Below are positions 8,377-17,489 of a stretch of DNA of 64,000 nucleotides, piece by piece; positions within the stretch are counted from its first letter, which is position 1, and every line of letters begins with the position of its first letter. The DNA is from Flagellimonas hadalis (GTDB lineage Bacteria > Bacteroidota > Bacteroidia > Flavobacteriales > Flavobacteriaceae). Where the stretch lies: positions 1 to 64,000 of the forward strand of contig NZ_VNIK02000010.1 in the NCBI RefSeq assembly GCF_007785775.2, written 5' to 3'. The notes under the pieces are model-generated. The model was not told the origin of the DNA and did not search any database. It saw nothing but the letters and a program-made list of their open reading frames with translations. The translations under genes and the position numbers were made by a program.

Positions 8377-9501
8377 TCAGTTGTTCGCCAAGTATAGGTA
8401 TCCTTGGTATTCCAAATGGAGGTCATGCAATTGGACCAAATAGAAATATACCCCCGATGGAAGGCCACTGCCGCGATTGATGACCACATCACCTTCGGTG
8501 GCATACCCGTTGAACTCATCGGTGTAGTTTTCTTTCTCAAAGACCAACATACCATTGCGGTCATAGATGCGCAACTGATTGCGGGGCGATTGTTCGAGTG
8601 CATCAATTTTGAGAAAGTCGTTGATGCCATCACCGTTGGGGGTCAACAAATAATTGGGAAGGTCCATCATCTGCTTGGGAACAATGACCGACCCGAAAGT
8701 GAGTGCTTCATAGTCATCGGGCACAAAAGAAGTGGAGACGGCCACACCTTGGGATAAATCCCCTACGGCATTTCCCCCCAAACTTTCCCATTGACGGTTG
8801 GATTTGCTCCAGCCCACAATGACTATGGCACCAATATCGTCCGTCAATAGGGAAATGAAACTTCGTTCGTCCCATGAAATCTGTACCGAAGAAGGCACTG
8901 ATCCTTCCAAATGCCAAAACTCTCTATTGCTGATGTGTTGCAAGGCAGCTTCTTTGGCATTGGTGGCCCAATGGGGATCTTCATAAAAATAAGCACAACT
9001 TGAAATGCCATTGTTGTTTTCCGAGTCCAAGATCAAAGCCCGTAACCGTTCCCTGTCCCCTACTGGAAAAATGAAGTTTTGTCGGTTTTTTATAGTGACG
9101 TAGCCATCCACTTTGCCCATATGGTCGGCACCGGTATAAAAGGCATCCTGTTCAAAGGTAAGGGCCACGGAAGCGTTCGTCCTTGGGGTTCCAATGTCTC
9201 CCAAAATGAAATTGGCATTGTTCTCCACTCCCATTCCAATAGCCAAATGAACTCCATTGTTTGTCATTACCTCAATATCGTGGAAGACCGGGGAAAAAAA
9301 ACCTCTCACCATCATGGTGTTGTTCCCATAAAAGCCAACCAACCCTTGGTTATTTTCCATAACACCGTCATTGACCAAATCTGCATGTAAACCCAATCCA
9401 CCTTCATCATAGATTCTGAACGAGCCCATATTTCGCAACCCATTCTGACCCATTGCACCAAGAACGGCCAAAAAAGTAAGGAAAAGGGGTATCTTTTTCA
9501 T
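8377..9501 (-). CDS. T9SS type B sorting-domain surface protein
   Basis: Last gene of a four-gene leftward operon. The 374-residue protein has a signal peptide (MKKIPLFLTFLAVLGAMGQ) and a beta-rich body. Its last ~85 residues form a gliding-motility-associated C-terminal domain: LLTPNGDGINDFLKI, then RIYDRNGMLVFEKENY and LPSGVYFYLVQL. Type B domains direct export by the type IX secretion system. The body resembles cell-surface proteins of unknown role; no catalytic motif is visible. It starts 3 bases after the upstream C1q-like gene, so the two are translated together, and it is the likely export or attachment component of the operon. Confidence 0.87.
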   Translation of the reverse strand: MKKIPLFLTFLAVLGAMGQNGLRNMGSFRIYDEGGLGLHADLVNDGVMENNQGLVGFYGNNTMMVRGFFSPVFHDIEVMTNNGVHLAIGMGVENNANFILGDIGTPRTNASVALTFEQDAFYTGADHMGKVDGYVTIKNRQNFIFPVGDRERLRALILDSENNNGISSCAYFYEDPHWATNAKEAALQHISNREFWHLEGSVPSSVQISWDERSFISLLTDDIGAIVIVGWSKSNRQWESLGGNAVGDLSQGVAVSTSFVPDDYEALTFGSVIVPKQMMDLPNYLLTPNGDGINDFLKIDALEQSPRNQLRIYDRNGMLVFEKENYTDEFNGYATEGDVVINRGSGLPSGVYFYLVQLHDLHLEYQGYLYLANN

Positions 9502-9504
9502 GGG

Positions 9505-10533
9505 TCAACGCAATTTGTTGATGACGAAACTCGACGTGCCGCTGTTGTACATGCGAACCGTGCCCGAATTGGCCTCTCTGTAAGAAATGATGGTGATCAC
9601 ATCGTTGGCATCCAATTCCAAAATATCGCTCAAATGTACGCTGGAGAAGTTGTTGAAATTATCAAAACTGATATGTCCCGTTGCTCCGAAGGACCCGATC
9701 GGGGTGCCATTTAAGGCCAGGCGCACATTGACATTGGTATCGAACTCATTGGCATTCAATATACTGTCATCAAAAGCCTCCAAAGTTATGTTTACCCGAA
9801 TATCATACCTTCCAGCTTCTTTTACAATGAGCGTATTTCCACTGACCTCATACAGATTTGTGCCATCATCCACATAATCATTGGAGCCAAAAATAGGTAC
9901 CACAGTGGTGGTCACGTTCAAATTTGTGGTGGTATTGGTATTGGTCCACCTGCCCCCAAAATTGACTTTTGATGTATGGAGCACCCCGTTGGGATCAGTC
10001 TTCAATAATCGGTCCGTGTTCCCTGCTTCATCCATGGACCGAATTCGGGCATATCCGTTCACATCCAGAGATTGGGTCGGGGACGAGGTTCCAACTCCCA
10101 GTCTGCCATTGGTCCCATCCCAAAAAAGTGCATCGTTGTCCTGTGTTGGGACGCCATCGGGACCTGCAAAAAAGATGGAGCCCGGAATACCCGTGAAGGT
10201 CAGTTCTCTCCATGAACTGCCACTCCATACCTTTACCCTTTGATGGTCTGCATCCGAAGTATCTAACCAAATATCATTTTGGACAGGGGCCACTGGGGCT
10301 GATGTCCCCGTGCTCACTGTGGTGTTCCGTACCAGTACTTTCGTTCCCTTATTGTCAATGACCCTTATCTCTTGGGTATGGGCAATTCTTGGTACTGCCC
10401 AAATGAGCATGAAAACCACGATATGTCCAAAGTTCCCTTGTTTGATCACAGTCAAAGATTTGTGCCAAGAACCATCCATGGCCTTAACGAATGGGTACAC
10501 TAGTACTGGCCATACAGCGAACTGCCCCAGCAC
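9505..10533 (-). CDS. secreted protein with C1q/TNF-like beta-sandwich C terminus
   Basis: No certain function. The N terminus is hydrophobic (HIVVFMLIWAVPRIAHTQ), likely a signal peptide. If so, the true start may be a Met about 18 residues inside the listed ATG. An early segment RVIDNKGTKVLVRN matches RVIDNRGT... in the next gene upstream. The middle has a phrase common in Bacteroidota surface fibres (DALFWDGTNGRLGVGTSSPT, then LDVNGYARIRS), as in tail-fibre-like proteins. The C-terminal ~150 residues (AGRYDIRVNITLEAF ... VHLSDILELDANDVITI) look like a C1q-type jelly roll, by pattern only. Operon partner of the T9SS gene. Confidence 0.7.
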   Translation of the reverse strand: MLGQFAVWPVLVYPFVKAMDGSWHKSLTVIKQGNFGHIVVFMLIWAVPRIAHTQEIRVIDNKGTKVLVRNTTVSTGTSAPVAPVQNDIWLDTSDADHQRVKVWSGSSWRELTFTGIPGSIFFAGPDGVPTQDNDALFWDGTNGRLGVGTSSPTQSLDVNGYARIRSMDEAGNTDRLLKTDPNGVLHTSKVNFGGRWTNTNTTTNLNVTTTVVPIFGSNDYVDDGTNLYEVSGNTLIVKEAGRYDIRVNITLEAFDDSILNANEFDTNVNVRLALNGTPIGSFGATGHISFDNFNNFSSVHLSDILELDANDVITIISYREANSGTVRMYNSGTSSFVINKLR

Positions 10534-10546
10534 CCTAACCTTTTAT

Positions 10547-11248
10547 CTATCTAACGAATTGGACCTCAATGATGTCGCCTGCATATACGGCCCAATCATT
10601 GGGAGCTGACCCACCGGGCACCAAGGTCACTGTTGATCCTGCCACGGTATAGTCCACACTTGCTACCAATTTGGCTCCGTTCCTATAGACCCAAACCTGA
10701 CTGAAGGAAGGCAATGTGGGGCTTCCAGTCAACGCAAAGGCTGTTTGTCCGGCAGTAGCGGTAAAGCTTTCATGGCCACTTTGGATCAAACTGAGGTCGG
10801 AGGTCAATAATTTTTTCACGGCCCCGGTCGCCTCGTCCCTTACCAAAATGGTATATCCCGTTCCCGTACCATGGTCCGATCCAGTAGTTGCATCAGTAGA
10901 AGGTACTTCCGTAGTGATCAATTCAATGCCATCAAGGCCAAATACGTTGCCATCCACATCGATAAAGGTATCATCCGTCAATGTGCCCCCCAACTGCCAA
11001 GTGGTCGTGGTGACATTATTGGTCGTATTGGACAACAATGTAAGACCGTTCTGGGTCTGTAGGTATTTAATGGTCCCACGGTTATCGATAACGCGTACCG
11101 CTCCCCCAGTGGTGGTGGTACCGGGGTCAATGTCGGTTGCTTTGGCAACATCGCCAGAGGTCTGCTGCGCACTGGCCACGCCGAAGGAGAGGGTCGCAAC
11201 GGCTAAAAAGGCCTTCTTTAGAAGTGTTGATCGCTTTGTTGTTTTCAT
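10547..11248 (-). CDS. secreted protein of unknown function with C-terminal fibre-like module
   Basis: The frame is open to 11284, but ATG 11248 is preferred: it begins MKTTKRSTLLKKAFLAVATLSFGVASAQ, a clean signal peptide. The mature protein is low in charge and rich in Thr, Gly and Val. It contains RVIDNRGTIKYLQ, shared with the gene downstream, and WQLGGTLTDDTFID, shared in form with IELGGTLTKPTLIE in the gene upstream. The final ~60 residues (VWVYRNGAKL ... DIIEVQFVR) match the end of the upstream protein (IDVYRNGVKI ... DEIRIVQIF). This looks like modular surface-fibre evolution. No enzymatic motif seen. Confidence 0.75.
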   Translation of the reverse strand: MKTTKRSTLLKKAFLAVATLSFGVASAQQTSGDVAKATDIDPGTTTTGGAVRVIDNRGTIKYLQTQNGLTLLSNTTNNVTTTTWQLGGTLTDDTFIDVDGNVFGLDGIELITTEVPSTDATTGSDHGTGTGYTILVRDEATGAVKKLLTSDLSLIQSGHESFTATAGQTAFALTGSPTLPSFSQVWVYRNGAKLVASVDYTVAGSTVTLVPGGSAPNDWAVYAGDIIEVQFVR

Positions 11249-11293
11249 AATTATAGATTTAAAAGTGTTTTTTGTTGTTTTCAATTAGGTTTG

Positions 11294-12223
11294 TTAAAAA
11301 ATCTGTACGATACGGATCTCATCGTTCTGAAAACAGGTGACTTTGGGGTCCAATTCGATGGTATTGCCATTGACAATGGTGAAACCGATCTTGACACCAT
11401 TGCGGTACACATCGATTTTTTCAGCATCTGTGATGACCATGGGTGTTATAAACTGGTTTTGTCCGTTACTGGCCAACGTGATCGATTCTTGCCTTTGCAC
11501 CAATGATGACTTGAGGGTGCTTCCCAAAACTCCTGTGGAGCCGTCGACAGTGACCAACATATCCGAAGGATCGACATCCACTGATAGCCCCGTAATGGCA
11601 AGTGTATGGGTATTGTCCGTTTCTATAAGGGTCGGCTTGGTGAGCGTACCACCAAGCTCAATGTTGTTCGTCGAGGTTTCTGTAAGGCCATTGGTGGCCA
11701 GAATCCCATTTCCCTGTATGATCCATTGGCTGCCATTAAAGGTAAACAGGTCCCCTGTGGTCCTATCCACATAAATATCGCCGGGATTGGCATTGGTCAC
11801 CGTCATGGGAGAGCCATTTCCACTCTTGGGATTGGAGCTCATGGACACAAAGGCCGCTCCGTTCCATACGCTGACCATATCACTGTTTGCATCGATCCAT
11901 ATATCCCCTATCTGGTTGCCGGCAGGGGCCATCACGGAGGTGGTCACGGAAATTCCTGCATTGCAGAGGTTTACCCAAGCCATTCCATTAAATACGAACA
12001 CACAATTGGCATCGGTGTTATAGACCAATGCTCCATGCAAAGGGGATATGGCGTTCATTTGGGTTTGGGTGACCCTTGTCAACACCAAAGTTCTGGAAGT
12101 GCTTTCCAGTTCCAAGAGCGATGCCCCATCTATGGTTTGGAGATTATCACCAATCTTGACCTGTGCCATGCCCAAATGCAGACCCACACCCATCAGACCC
12201 ATAAAAATGATATAAAATTTCAT
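11294..12223 (-). CDS. secreted protein of unknown function, first gene of the surface-fibre operon
   Basis: 309 residues with signal peptide MKFYIIFMGLMGVGLHLGMAQ. An N-terminal segment (SPLHGALVYNTDANCVFVFNGMAW, residues about 60-85) is a phrase widespread in Bacteroidota secreted proteins. It is followed by two similar repeats (GNQIGDIWIDANSDMVSVWN and NPGDIYVDRTTGDLFTFNG) that describe a beta hairpin. Next comes the LGGTLTKPTLIETDNTHTLAI unit, and then the C-terminal VYRNGVKIGFTI module also found in the following gene. A promoter should lie upstream of 12223, but no clear consensus box was found. Role is inferred as structural or adhesive. Confidence 0.75.
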   Translation of the reverse strand: MKFYIIFMGLMGVGLHLGMAQVKIGDNLQTIDGASLLELESTSRTLVLTRVTQTQMNAISPLHGALVYNTDANCVFVFNGMAWVNLCNAGISVTTSVMAPAGNQIGDIWIDANSDMVSVWNGAAFVSMSSNPKSGNGSPMTVTNANPGDIYVDRTTGDLFTFNGSQWIIQGNGILATNGLTETSTNNIELGGTLTKPTLIETDNTHTLAITGLSVDVDPSDMLVTVDGSTGVLGSTLKSSLVQRQESITLASNGQNQFITPMVITDAEKIDVYRNGVKIGFTIVNGNTIELDPKVTCFQNDEIRIVQIF

Positions 12224-12790
12224 TCTCCAAAAACGTAAGTAACTGAAATACTGATATTAAAGTAGTATTAATTTGGAGCCAAGCGAGGTATTTGTTGTAA
12301 AACAAACAAAAAATGTAGTCAAATACTTACAAAATGTAAATGTATCTTAAAATGTAATGTGGTTTTGATGAAAAAATAATCATGTTAAAAAATCCAATAC
12401 TAAAATAAAAACACCCTAAGCACATGGATTTCAATACTATAATCATGATATATCTTCCTTCAAATAAAGGAAAGGTGACTTCATGAACTGTCCTTTCCAT
12501 TTCCCGATCCAACATCAGGCGAATAAAGCATCCCCCAAATAAATTAGATTTAAGAATTACGGATACATTGCCTATCATGGATAGTTTGCCAATGGTTCAT
12601 CAGCAAGAGAAAAGTCAAGCATTTTTATGGGGTATTCATTGATGTTGAAGTATACTGTTTTCTTTATGACATATTATCAAACTTTATCTGCTTTTATAAT
12701 ATATGTACAAAGACAAGACCTTCATAAAAATATGAAGGTCTTGTATATTTCACAGGGCTGGAATTCCCAAATGTCCGTTTGGACAATCAT
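12224..12790. other. gene-free A+T-rich spacer
   Basis: No credible gene was found. A short open frame at 12327-12578 on the minus strand lacks recognisable features. A small palindrome TTTGTT-GTAA-AACAAA (12291-12306) lies about 70 bases upstream of the surface-fibre operon and could be an operator. The right end holds the terminator described at 12713-12744. Confidence 0.6.
12713..12744 (-). terminator. hairpin downstream of the nagB operon
   Basis: ACAAGACCTTCATA (12713-12726) and TATGAAGGTCTTGT (12731-12744) form a perfect 14-bp stem with an AAAA loop, 46 bases beyond the nagB stop. The downstream U-run is weak, but position and stem strength support a transcription terminator for the 12.8-19.5 kb operon. 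Confidence 0.7.
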
Positions 12791-14713
12791 CTAAAAATGA
12801 TACCTCACAAACGCTTCCATGGCGGCGTAACTTGCCAAGCCAAGTTGTTGGTACTTTTTGGCAGTGTCCTTGTTCCTATCCTCGGCACGGACCCAGAATT
12901 CCCTTAAGTCCTCCCCTTGGAACATGACCCCATCTTTTTGGGTCTGATGGTAAAATATGGCCTTACGCTTACGAAGTACCTGCTCTGGACTCATGGGCAC
13001 CGCCATTTCTATTTCGTGGATATCCCACTCATGCCATGCCCCCCTGTACAGCCACACCCAACAATCGGTCATGAACGGCTTCTCCCTCAAATCTTTCAGG
13101 GACTCAAAAAGAGCTTCCAGACAGACACGATGAGTACCGTGAGGATCTGCCAAATCTCCCGCAGCATAGATCTGGTGGGGTTTTATTTCCTTTATGATAT
13201 TGTTCATGATCTCAACATCCGCCTCTCCCAATGGATTTTTCTTGATGGTGCCCGTCTCATAGAAGGGCAGGTCCAAAAAGTGGACCTGGCTATCCGGGAT
13301 GCCAAGAAAACGAGTGGCACCAAGACTTTCCGCCCTTCTGATATTCCCTTTTACCTTTCTGACCAATTCCGAATCATAATCCTCACTTGTCTTCTCCTGG
13401 ATATCCCTGATCACCTGGGAAAAAAGACCATCTTGATCCATGCTGTTCGCCACTTCCGCAACCTTGATGGCCTCATGGTCCGCCACAGCGATGTTTCCCG
13501 AAGTCTGGTAGGCAATATGGACCTCGTGTCCCTGAGCCACCAAACGATCAAAAGTACCTCCCATGGATATCACATCGTCATCTGGGTGCGGACTGAATAT
13601 GATCACCCGCTTCCTGGCTGGTTTTGCCCGTTCAGGTCGGTTGGTATCGCCCGCATTGGGTTTGCCCCCCGGCCATCCGGTAATGGTATGTTGCAGCCTA
13701 TTGAAAGTCTTTATGTTAATGTCGTATGAAGACTGTTCGGAACTGAGCAGGTCGGACATACCCGATTCGTTGTAATCCTTGTCCGTTAGCTGGAGTACCG
13801 GTTTGTCCTTCTTGGTACTGAGCCACACCACGGCTTTGTGGGTAAGGTCCTCGTTCCAGTCGCAAGTACGCACCAACCAAGGCGTATCTATCCGGGTAAG
13901 TTGTGCAGCTGCCTCTTTGTCGAGCACAAAAGTGGTGTTGCCATGCTCTTGCAGATAGGTGGCCGGTACTTCAGAACTTATCTCCCCTTCTATGGTCTCC
14001 TTGACCACTTCCGACTTGTTCTGTCCCCACGCCAAGAGTACGATGCGCTTGGCCTTTCGTATTGTGCCTATCCCCATGGTGATGGCCTTTCTGGGTACAT
14101 TGTCCAACCCTTTGAAGGCCGGCGCGGCATCTACACGGGTAATATGGTCCAAGGTGATGTCCCTAGTGGCAGAATTCAAGTGTGATCCAGGCTCATTGAA
14201 ACCAATATGGCCCGTCCTGCCAATTCCCAAAAGTTGGAAATCCAATCCTCCTGCTTCCTCTATTTTTCCCTCGTAAGACCTGCAATATTCCTTCACCTCT
14301 TCCAATGGCACCATGCCGTCAGGTACATTAACATTTAAAGGGTCTATATCCACATGGTCGAACAAATGTTGGTGCATAAAGTAATGATAGCTCTGTATGT
14401 TGTTTCTTTCCATCGGATGGTACTCATCCAAATTGAAGGTCGCCACATTTTTAAAGCTAAGTCCCTCTTCCCTGTGCATGCGCACCAATTCTTCATAAAC
14501 CTTGATGGGTGAAGAACCTGTGGCAAGCCCCAGTACACACTTTTGTCCACTGGCAGCTCTCTGCCGAATGAGATCCGCTATCTCTTGGGCCACTAGTTGT
14601 GATCCCTGCCTGGAATCTTCAAATATGACATTGTGGATTTTTTCAAAACGGGTTTCTTCAAACTGGCCCGCAGGTTGATGCGTTATCGCCTTTGATCTTG
14701 TATGTGTTTCCAT
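12791..14713 (-). CDS. nagB: glucosamine-6-phosphate deaminase (NagB) fused to a PIG-L deacetylase
   Basis: 640 residues in two parts. Residues ~25-290 are a NagB/sugar isomerase domain: phosphate loop LGLATGSSP, FNLDEYHP with Asp96 (equivalent to the proton-transfer Asp of E. coli NagB), and GIGRTGHIGFNEP with His169 and Glu174. The position equivalent to E. coli Asp141 is Thr167. Residues ~365-640 are a PIG-L/LmbE deacetylase with the zinc motif PHPDDD and the second site DPHGTH. The fusion could remove acetate and then ammonia from an N-acetyl amino sugar phosphate. Long NagB forms like this are known in Bacteroidota. Last gene of the five-gene operon, 31 bases after the symporter. Confidence 0.9.
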   Translation of the reverse strand: METHTRSKAITHQPAGQFEETRFEKIHNVIFEDSRQGSQLVAQEIADLIRQRAASGQKCVLGLATGSSPIKVYEELVRMHREEGLSFKNVATFNLDEYHPMERNNIQSYHYFMHQHLFDHVDIDPLNVNVPDGMVPLEEVKEYCRSYEGKIEEAGGLDFQLLGIGRTGHIGFNEPGSHLNSATRDITLDHITRVDAAPAFKGLDNVPRKAITMGIGTIRKAKRIVLLAWGQNKSEVVKETIEGEISSEVPATYLQEHGNTTFVLDKEAAAQLTRIDTPWLVRTCDWNEDLTHKAVVWLSTKKDKPVLQLTDKDYNESGMSDLLSSEQSSYDINIKTFNRLQHTITGWPGGKPNAGDTNRPERAKPARKRVIIFSPHPDDDVISMGGTFDRLVAQGHEVHIAYQTSGNIAVADHEAIKVAEVANSMDQDGLFSQVIRDIQEKTSEDYDSELVRKVKGNIRRAESLGATRFLGIPDSQVHFLDLPFYETGTIKKNPLGEADVEIMNNIIKEIKPHQIYAAGDLADPHGTHRVCLEALFESLKDLREKPFMTDCWVWLYRGAWHEWDIHEIEMAVPMSPEQVLRKRKAIFYHQTQKDGVMFQGEDLREFWVRAEDRNKDTAKKYQQLGLASYAAMEAFVRYHF

Positions 14714-14744
14714 TTTGCATTCTATATTATAATCTGTCTTTTAT

Positions 14745-16556
14745 TTATTCCAAGTTTCCCTTTATTCTTTTCCACAATAGGAGCAGTATTGTTCCTGTTG
14801 CCATGGCCAAAAGGGTCAGGAGTGTCGCCCAGAACCATCTTCCATAGATCCAATATCCAACGGCAAAAAGACTACTGTAGATCATGATGGATCCCACCAA
14901 CATAGCCAGGATGCCACTTGGAACGCTCCATTTTTTGCCTGTCTCCAGTTCCACACCATCAACACTGGCATCCTCCACAACCTTATTCCATCCAGGTCCG
15001 CCAGGCCGTATCTTTTCATAAAAATGATACAATACCCTATTATTCTCCGGTGGTGTGATATAGGTAGCTACCAGCCAAGCCAAAGTGGTCACCAAAACCA
15101 CTACAATATATTCGGACCAATCCGGCATCATGCCAGTATCCTTTGCGAAGAGATATGTGCCAATAGGAGTAAGTTTCAAGATCAAGGAAAGTGCCCCTGA
15201 AACGAACATGGCCGTAATCTCACTCCATGCGTTGATGCGCCACCAAAACCATCTGAGGATAAAGATCAGCCCTGTACCCGCACCAAAGACGAGCAGTATC
15301 TCAAAAAGTTGGAGTGCATTTTGTAACAAAAGGGCCAAGAGTGCACTCAGCACCATCAATCCGACCGTGGCCAATCGCCCTACGCGCACCAATTGCTTTT
15401 CGGACGCCTTGGGATTGATGCGCTGTTTGTAAAAATCATATACAATGTATGAGGAACCCCAATTGAGCTGGGTGGATATTGTGGACATGTAAGCGGCCAC
15501 CAAGGATGCCAAAACAAGCCCCAACAGTCCTGTTGGAAGTTTGGTAAGCATGGCCGAATATGCCAAGTCGTGGCCCAGTTTATCATCGGAAACTATAGGA
15601 AATGCCCTTTGGAGGCTTTCCAGGTCGGGAAAGACCACCAATGAGGCCAAGGCAACTAAAATCCAGGGCCAGGGACGAACGGCATAGTGCATGATATTGA
15701 AAAAGAAGGTGGCCCCAATGGCATGTTTCTCATTCTTTGCCGAAAGCATGCGCTGGGCGATATATCCTCCGCCCCCCGGCTCGGCCCCAGGATACCATGA
15801 ACTCCACCACTGTACGGCCAAAGGGATGATCAGAAGTGGGATCAATGATCCCATATCGTTGACATCCGGCACTATTTCCAGCTTATCCTTGACTTTTTCG
15901 TGTGAAAACAGGGCATCCAACCCTCCCACTTCGGGAAGGTTGACGAGATAATACGCGGCCCCGACCGCCCCGGCCATCGCTACGAAGAACAGTACAAAAT
16001 CTGTATAGACCACTCCCTTGAACCCTCCCACAGCACTGAAGGTCACCGTGATCAGTCCTGCTGAGACCACTGTTTGCCATGGTTCCAGACCTAACATGAT
16101 ACCTCCTATCTTAATGGCTGCCAAGGTAACGGCAGACATGGTGATGACATTGAAGATGACCCCAAGATAAACGGCCCTGAAGCCCCTCAAAAATCGGGCG
16201 GGTTTCCCTCCATATCTCAGTTCATAAAACTCAAGGTCAGTATTTACATTGGATCTTCTCCATAGTCCGGCATAGATGAAAACCGTCAAAAGTCCCGTCA
16301 AAAGAAATGCCCACCAGACCCAGTTCCCGGATACACCATTGGTCCTTACAATATCTGTTACCAGATTTGGCGTATCGGTGGAAAAGGTGGTGGCCACCAT
16401 GGACATGCCCAACAACCACCAGGGCATGGACCGTCCCGATAGAAAATATTCGGCGCTGCTCCTACCGGAACTCTTGGACACGTAAAGACCTATGCCCAAG
16501 GTTATGGCGAAAAAACTAAAAATGATGATGTAATCCCAAAAGTCCAATGCTACCAT
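14745..16556 (-). CDS. sodium/solute symporter (SSS family)
   Basis: Inner-membrane Na+-coupled importer of 603 residues with about 14 hydrophobic helices. SSS features are seen: the first helix DFWDYIIIFSFFAITLGIGLYV, the segment SAEYFLSGRSMPWWLLGMSMVATTFSTDTP (residues ~35-65) that forms the substrate/Na+ core, and the STISTQLNWGSSYIVYD segment in helix 8/9. The C-terminal extension has two extra helices, as in SGLT-like long members. It lies 6 bases after the epimerase gene. Genomic company implies that it imports the sugar handled by the GHMP kinase and NagB-PIG-L proteins; substrate is not readable from sequence. Confidence 0.92.
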   Translation of the reverse strand: MVALDFWDYIIIFSFFAITLGIGLYVSKSSGRSSAEYFLSGRSMPWWLLGMSMVATTFSTDTPNLVTDIVRTNGVSGNWVWWAFLLTGLLTVFIYAGLWRRSNVNTDLEFYELRYGGKPARFLRGFRAVYLGVIFNVITMSAVTLAAIKIGGIMLGLEPWQTVVSAGLITVTFSAVGGFKGVVYTDFVLFFVAMAGAVGAAYYLVNLPEVGGLDALFSHEKVKDKLEIVPDVNDMGSLIPLLIIPLAVQWWSSWYPGAEPGGGGYIAQRMLSAKNEKHAIGATFFFNIMHYAVRPWPWILVALASLVVFPDLESLQRAFPIVSDDKLGHDLAYSAMLTKLPTGLLGLVLASLVAAYMSTISTQLNWGSSYIVYDFYKQRINPKASEKQLVRVGRLATVGLMVLSALLALLLQNALQLFEILLVFGAGTGLIFILRWFWWRINAWSEITAMFVSGALSLILKLTPIGTYLFAKDTGMMPDWSEYIVVVLVTTLAWLVATYITPPENNRVLYHFYEKIRPGGPGWNKVVEDASVDGVELETGKKWSVPSGILAMLVGSIMIYSSLFAVGYWIYGRWFWATLLTLLAMATGTILLLLWKRIKGNLE

Positions 16557-16562
16557 AGAATC

Positions 16563-17489
16563 CTACTTTTTTAAATACTCTTGTTCATAATGTGCAATGG
16601 TCTCTGCCAAAGCACTGTCCAAATCATACTTTGGAACATATCCCAAAGACCTGAATTTGGTCACATCCGATTGCGAATGCTTAACATCCCCTGCCCTTTC
16701 GGGTTTAAAAATGATCTGGGATTTTGAGCCTGTCAACGAAACAATCTTGTTGGCCAACTCCAAGATACTTGTACTGTGCCCCAAGGCAACATTGTAGACT
16801 TGGTCTCCTTTTTCCAATGCGAACAGATTGGCAGCGACCACATCCTTTACATAAACAAAGTCCCTAGTCTGTTCCCCATCACCATAAATGGTCAAGGGTT
16901 CGTTCAAAAGTGCTTTCTGGATAAAGATGGGAACAGCCGCGGCATAAGTGGACTTGGGGTTTTGCCTGGGGCCAAAAACATTGAAATAACGCAAAGAGGC
17001 CGTTGGGACATTCCATTGGTCGGCATACATCCGTAGGTAAAACTCCCCATCCAACTTGGTCACCGCATAGGGCGTCATGGGTTCTGGAAGCATGTTCTCC
17101 ACCTTTGGCAATGTGGGGTTGTTGCCATAAATGGCCGCCGAACTGGAAAGAATCACTTTGCACCCTGGGGTCTCTTTGGCTGCATCCAACACATTCAAAG
17201 TTCCTTGCACATTGATTTGCAGACATTCCTCCATCAACTGTAACGACTCCGGTACACTGACCAATGCCGCAAGGTGGAAGATTCCTTTGGCTTCCTTGGC
17301 CAAGGATGTTATCGCCTGATGGTTACGGATGTCTTCTTCCACAAAATCGACATCCAAATGTGCAATGTTTTTTTGAAAACCTGTTCTCAGGCTATCCACC
17401 ACCACTACCCTATGTCCCTGTGCACACAAAGCTTCTGCTATGTGGCTCCCTATGAAGCCAGCCCCACCGGTAATGATGTATTTATCCAT
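16563..17489 (-). CDS. NAD-dependent sugar-nucleotide epimerase/dehydratase
   Basis: A 308-residue extended short-chain dehydrogenase, most like UDP-glucose 4-epimerase/UDP-GlcNAc 4-epimerase proteins. The NAD loop is TGGAGFIGSH (residues ~7-16). A catalytic Ser/Thr region LSSSAAIYGNN and the YxxxK pair PYAVTK are present. Adjacent RYFNVFGPRQNP is the usual substrate loop. Its start overlaps the end of the nucleotidyltransferase gene by 8 bases, a sign of translational coupling. In context it would act on the NDP-sugar made by the two preceding enzymes. Exact C4/C5 chemistry is inferred only. Confidence 0.9.
   Translation of the reverse strand: MDKYIITGGAGFIGSHIAEALCAQGHRVVVVDSLRTGFQKNIAHLDVDFVEEDIRNHQAITSLAKEAKGIFHLAALVSVPESLQLMEECLQINVQGTLNVLDAAKETPGCKVILSSSAAIYGNNPTLPKVENMLPEPMTPYAVTKLDGEFYLRMYADQWNVPTASLRYFNVFGPRQNPKSTYAAAVPIFIQKALLNEPLTIYGDGEQTRDFVYVKDVVAANLFALEKGDQVYNVALGHSTSILELANKIVSLTGSKSQIIFKPERAGDVKHSQSDVTKFRSLGYVPKYDLDSALAETIAHYEQEYLKK

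Noticed and set aside
12327-12578. 83-codon minus-strand open frame in the spacer
   Set aside because: A+T-rich hydrophobic nonsense-like protein, no family pattern, no promoter or start context.
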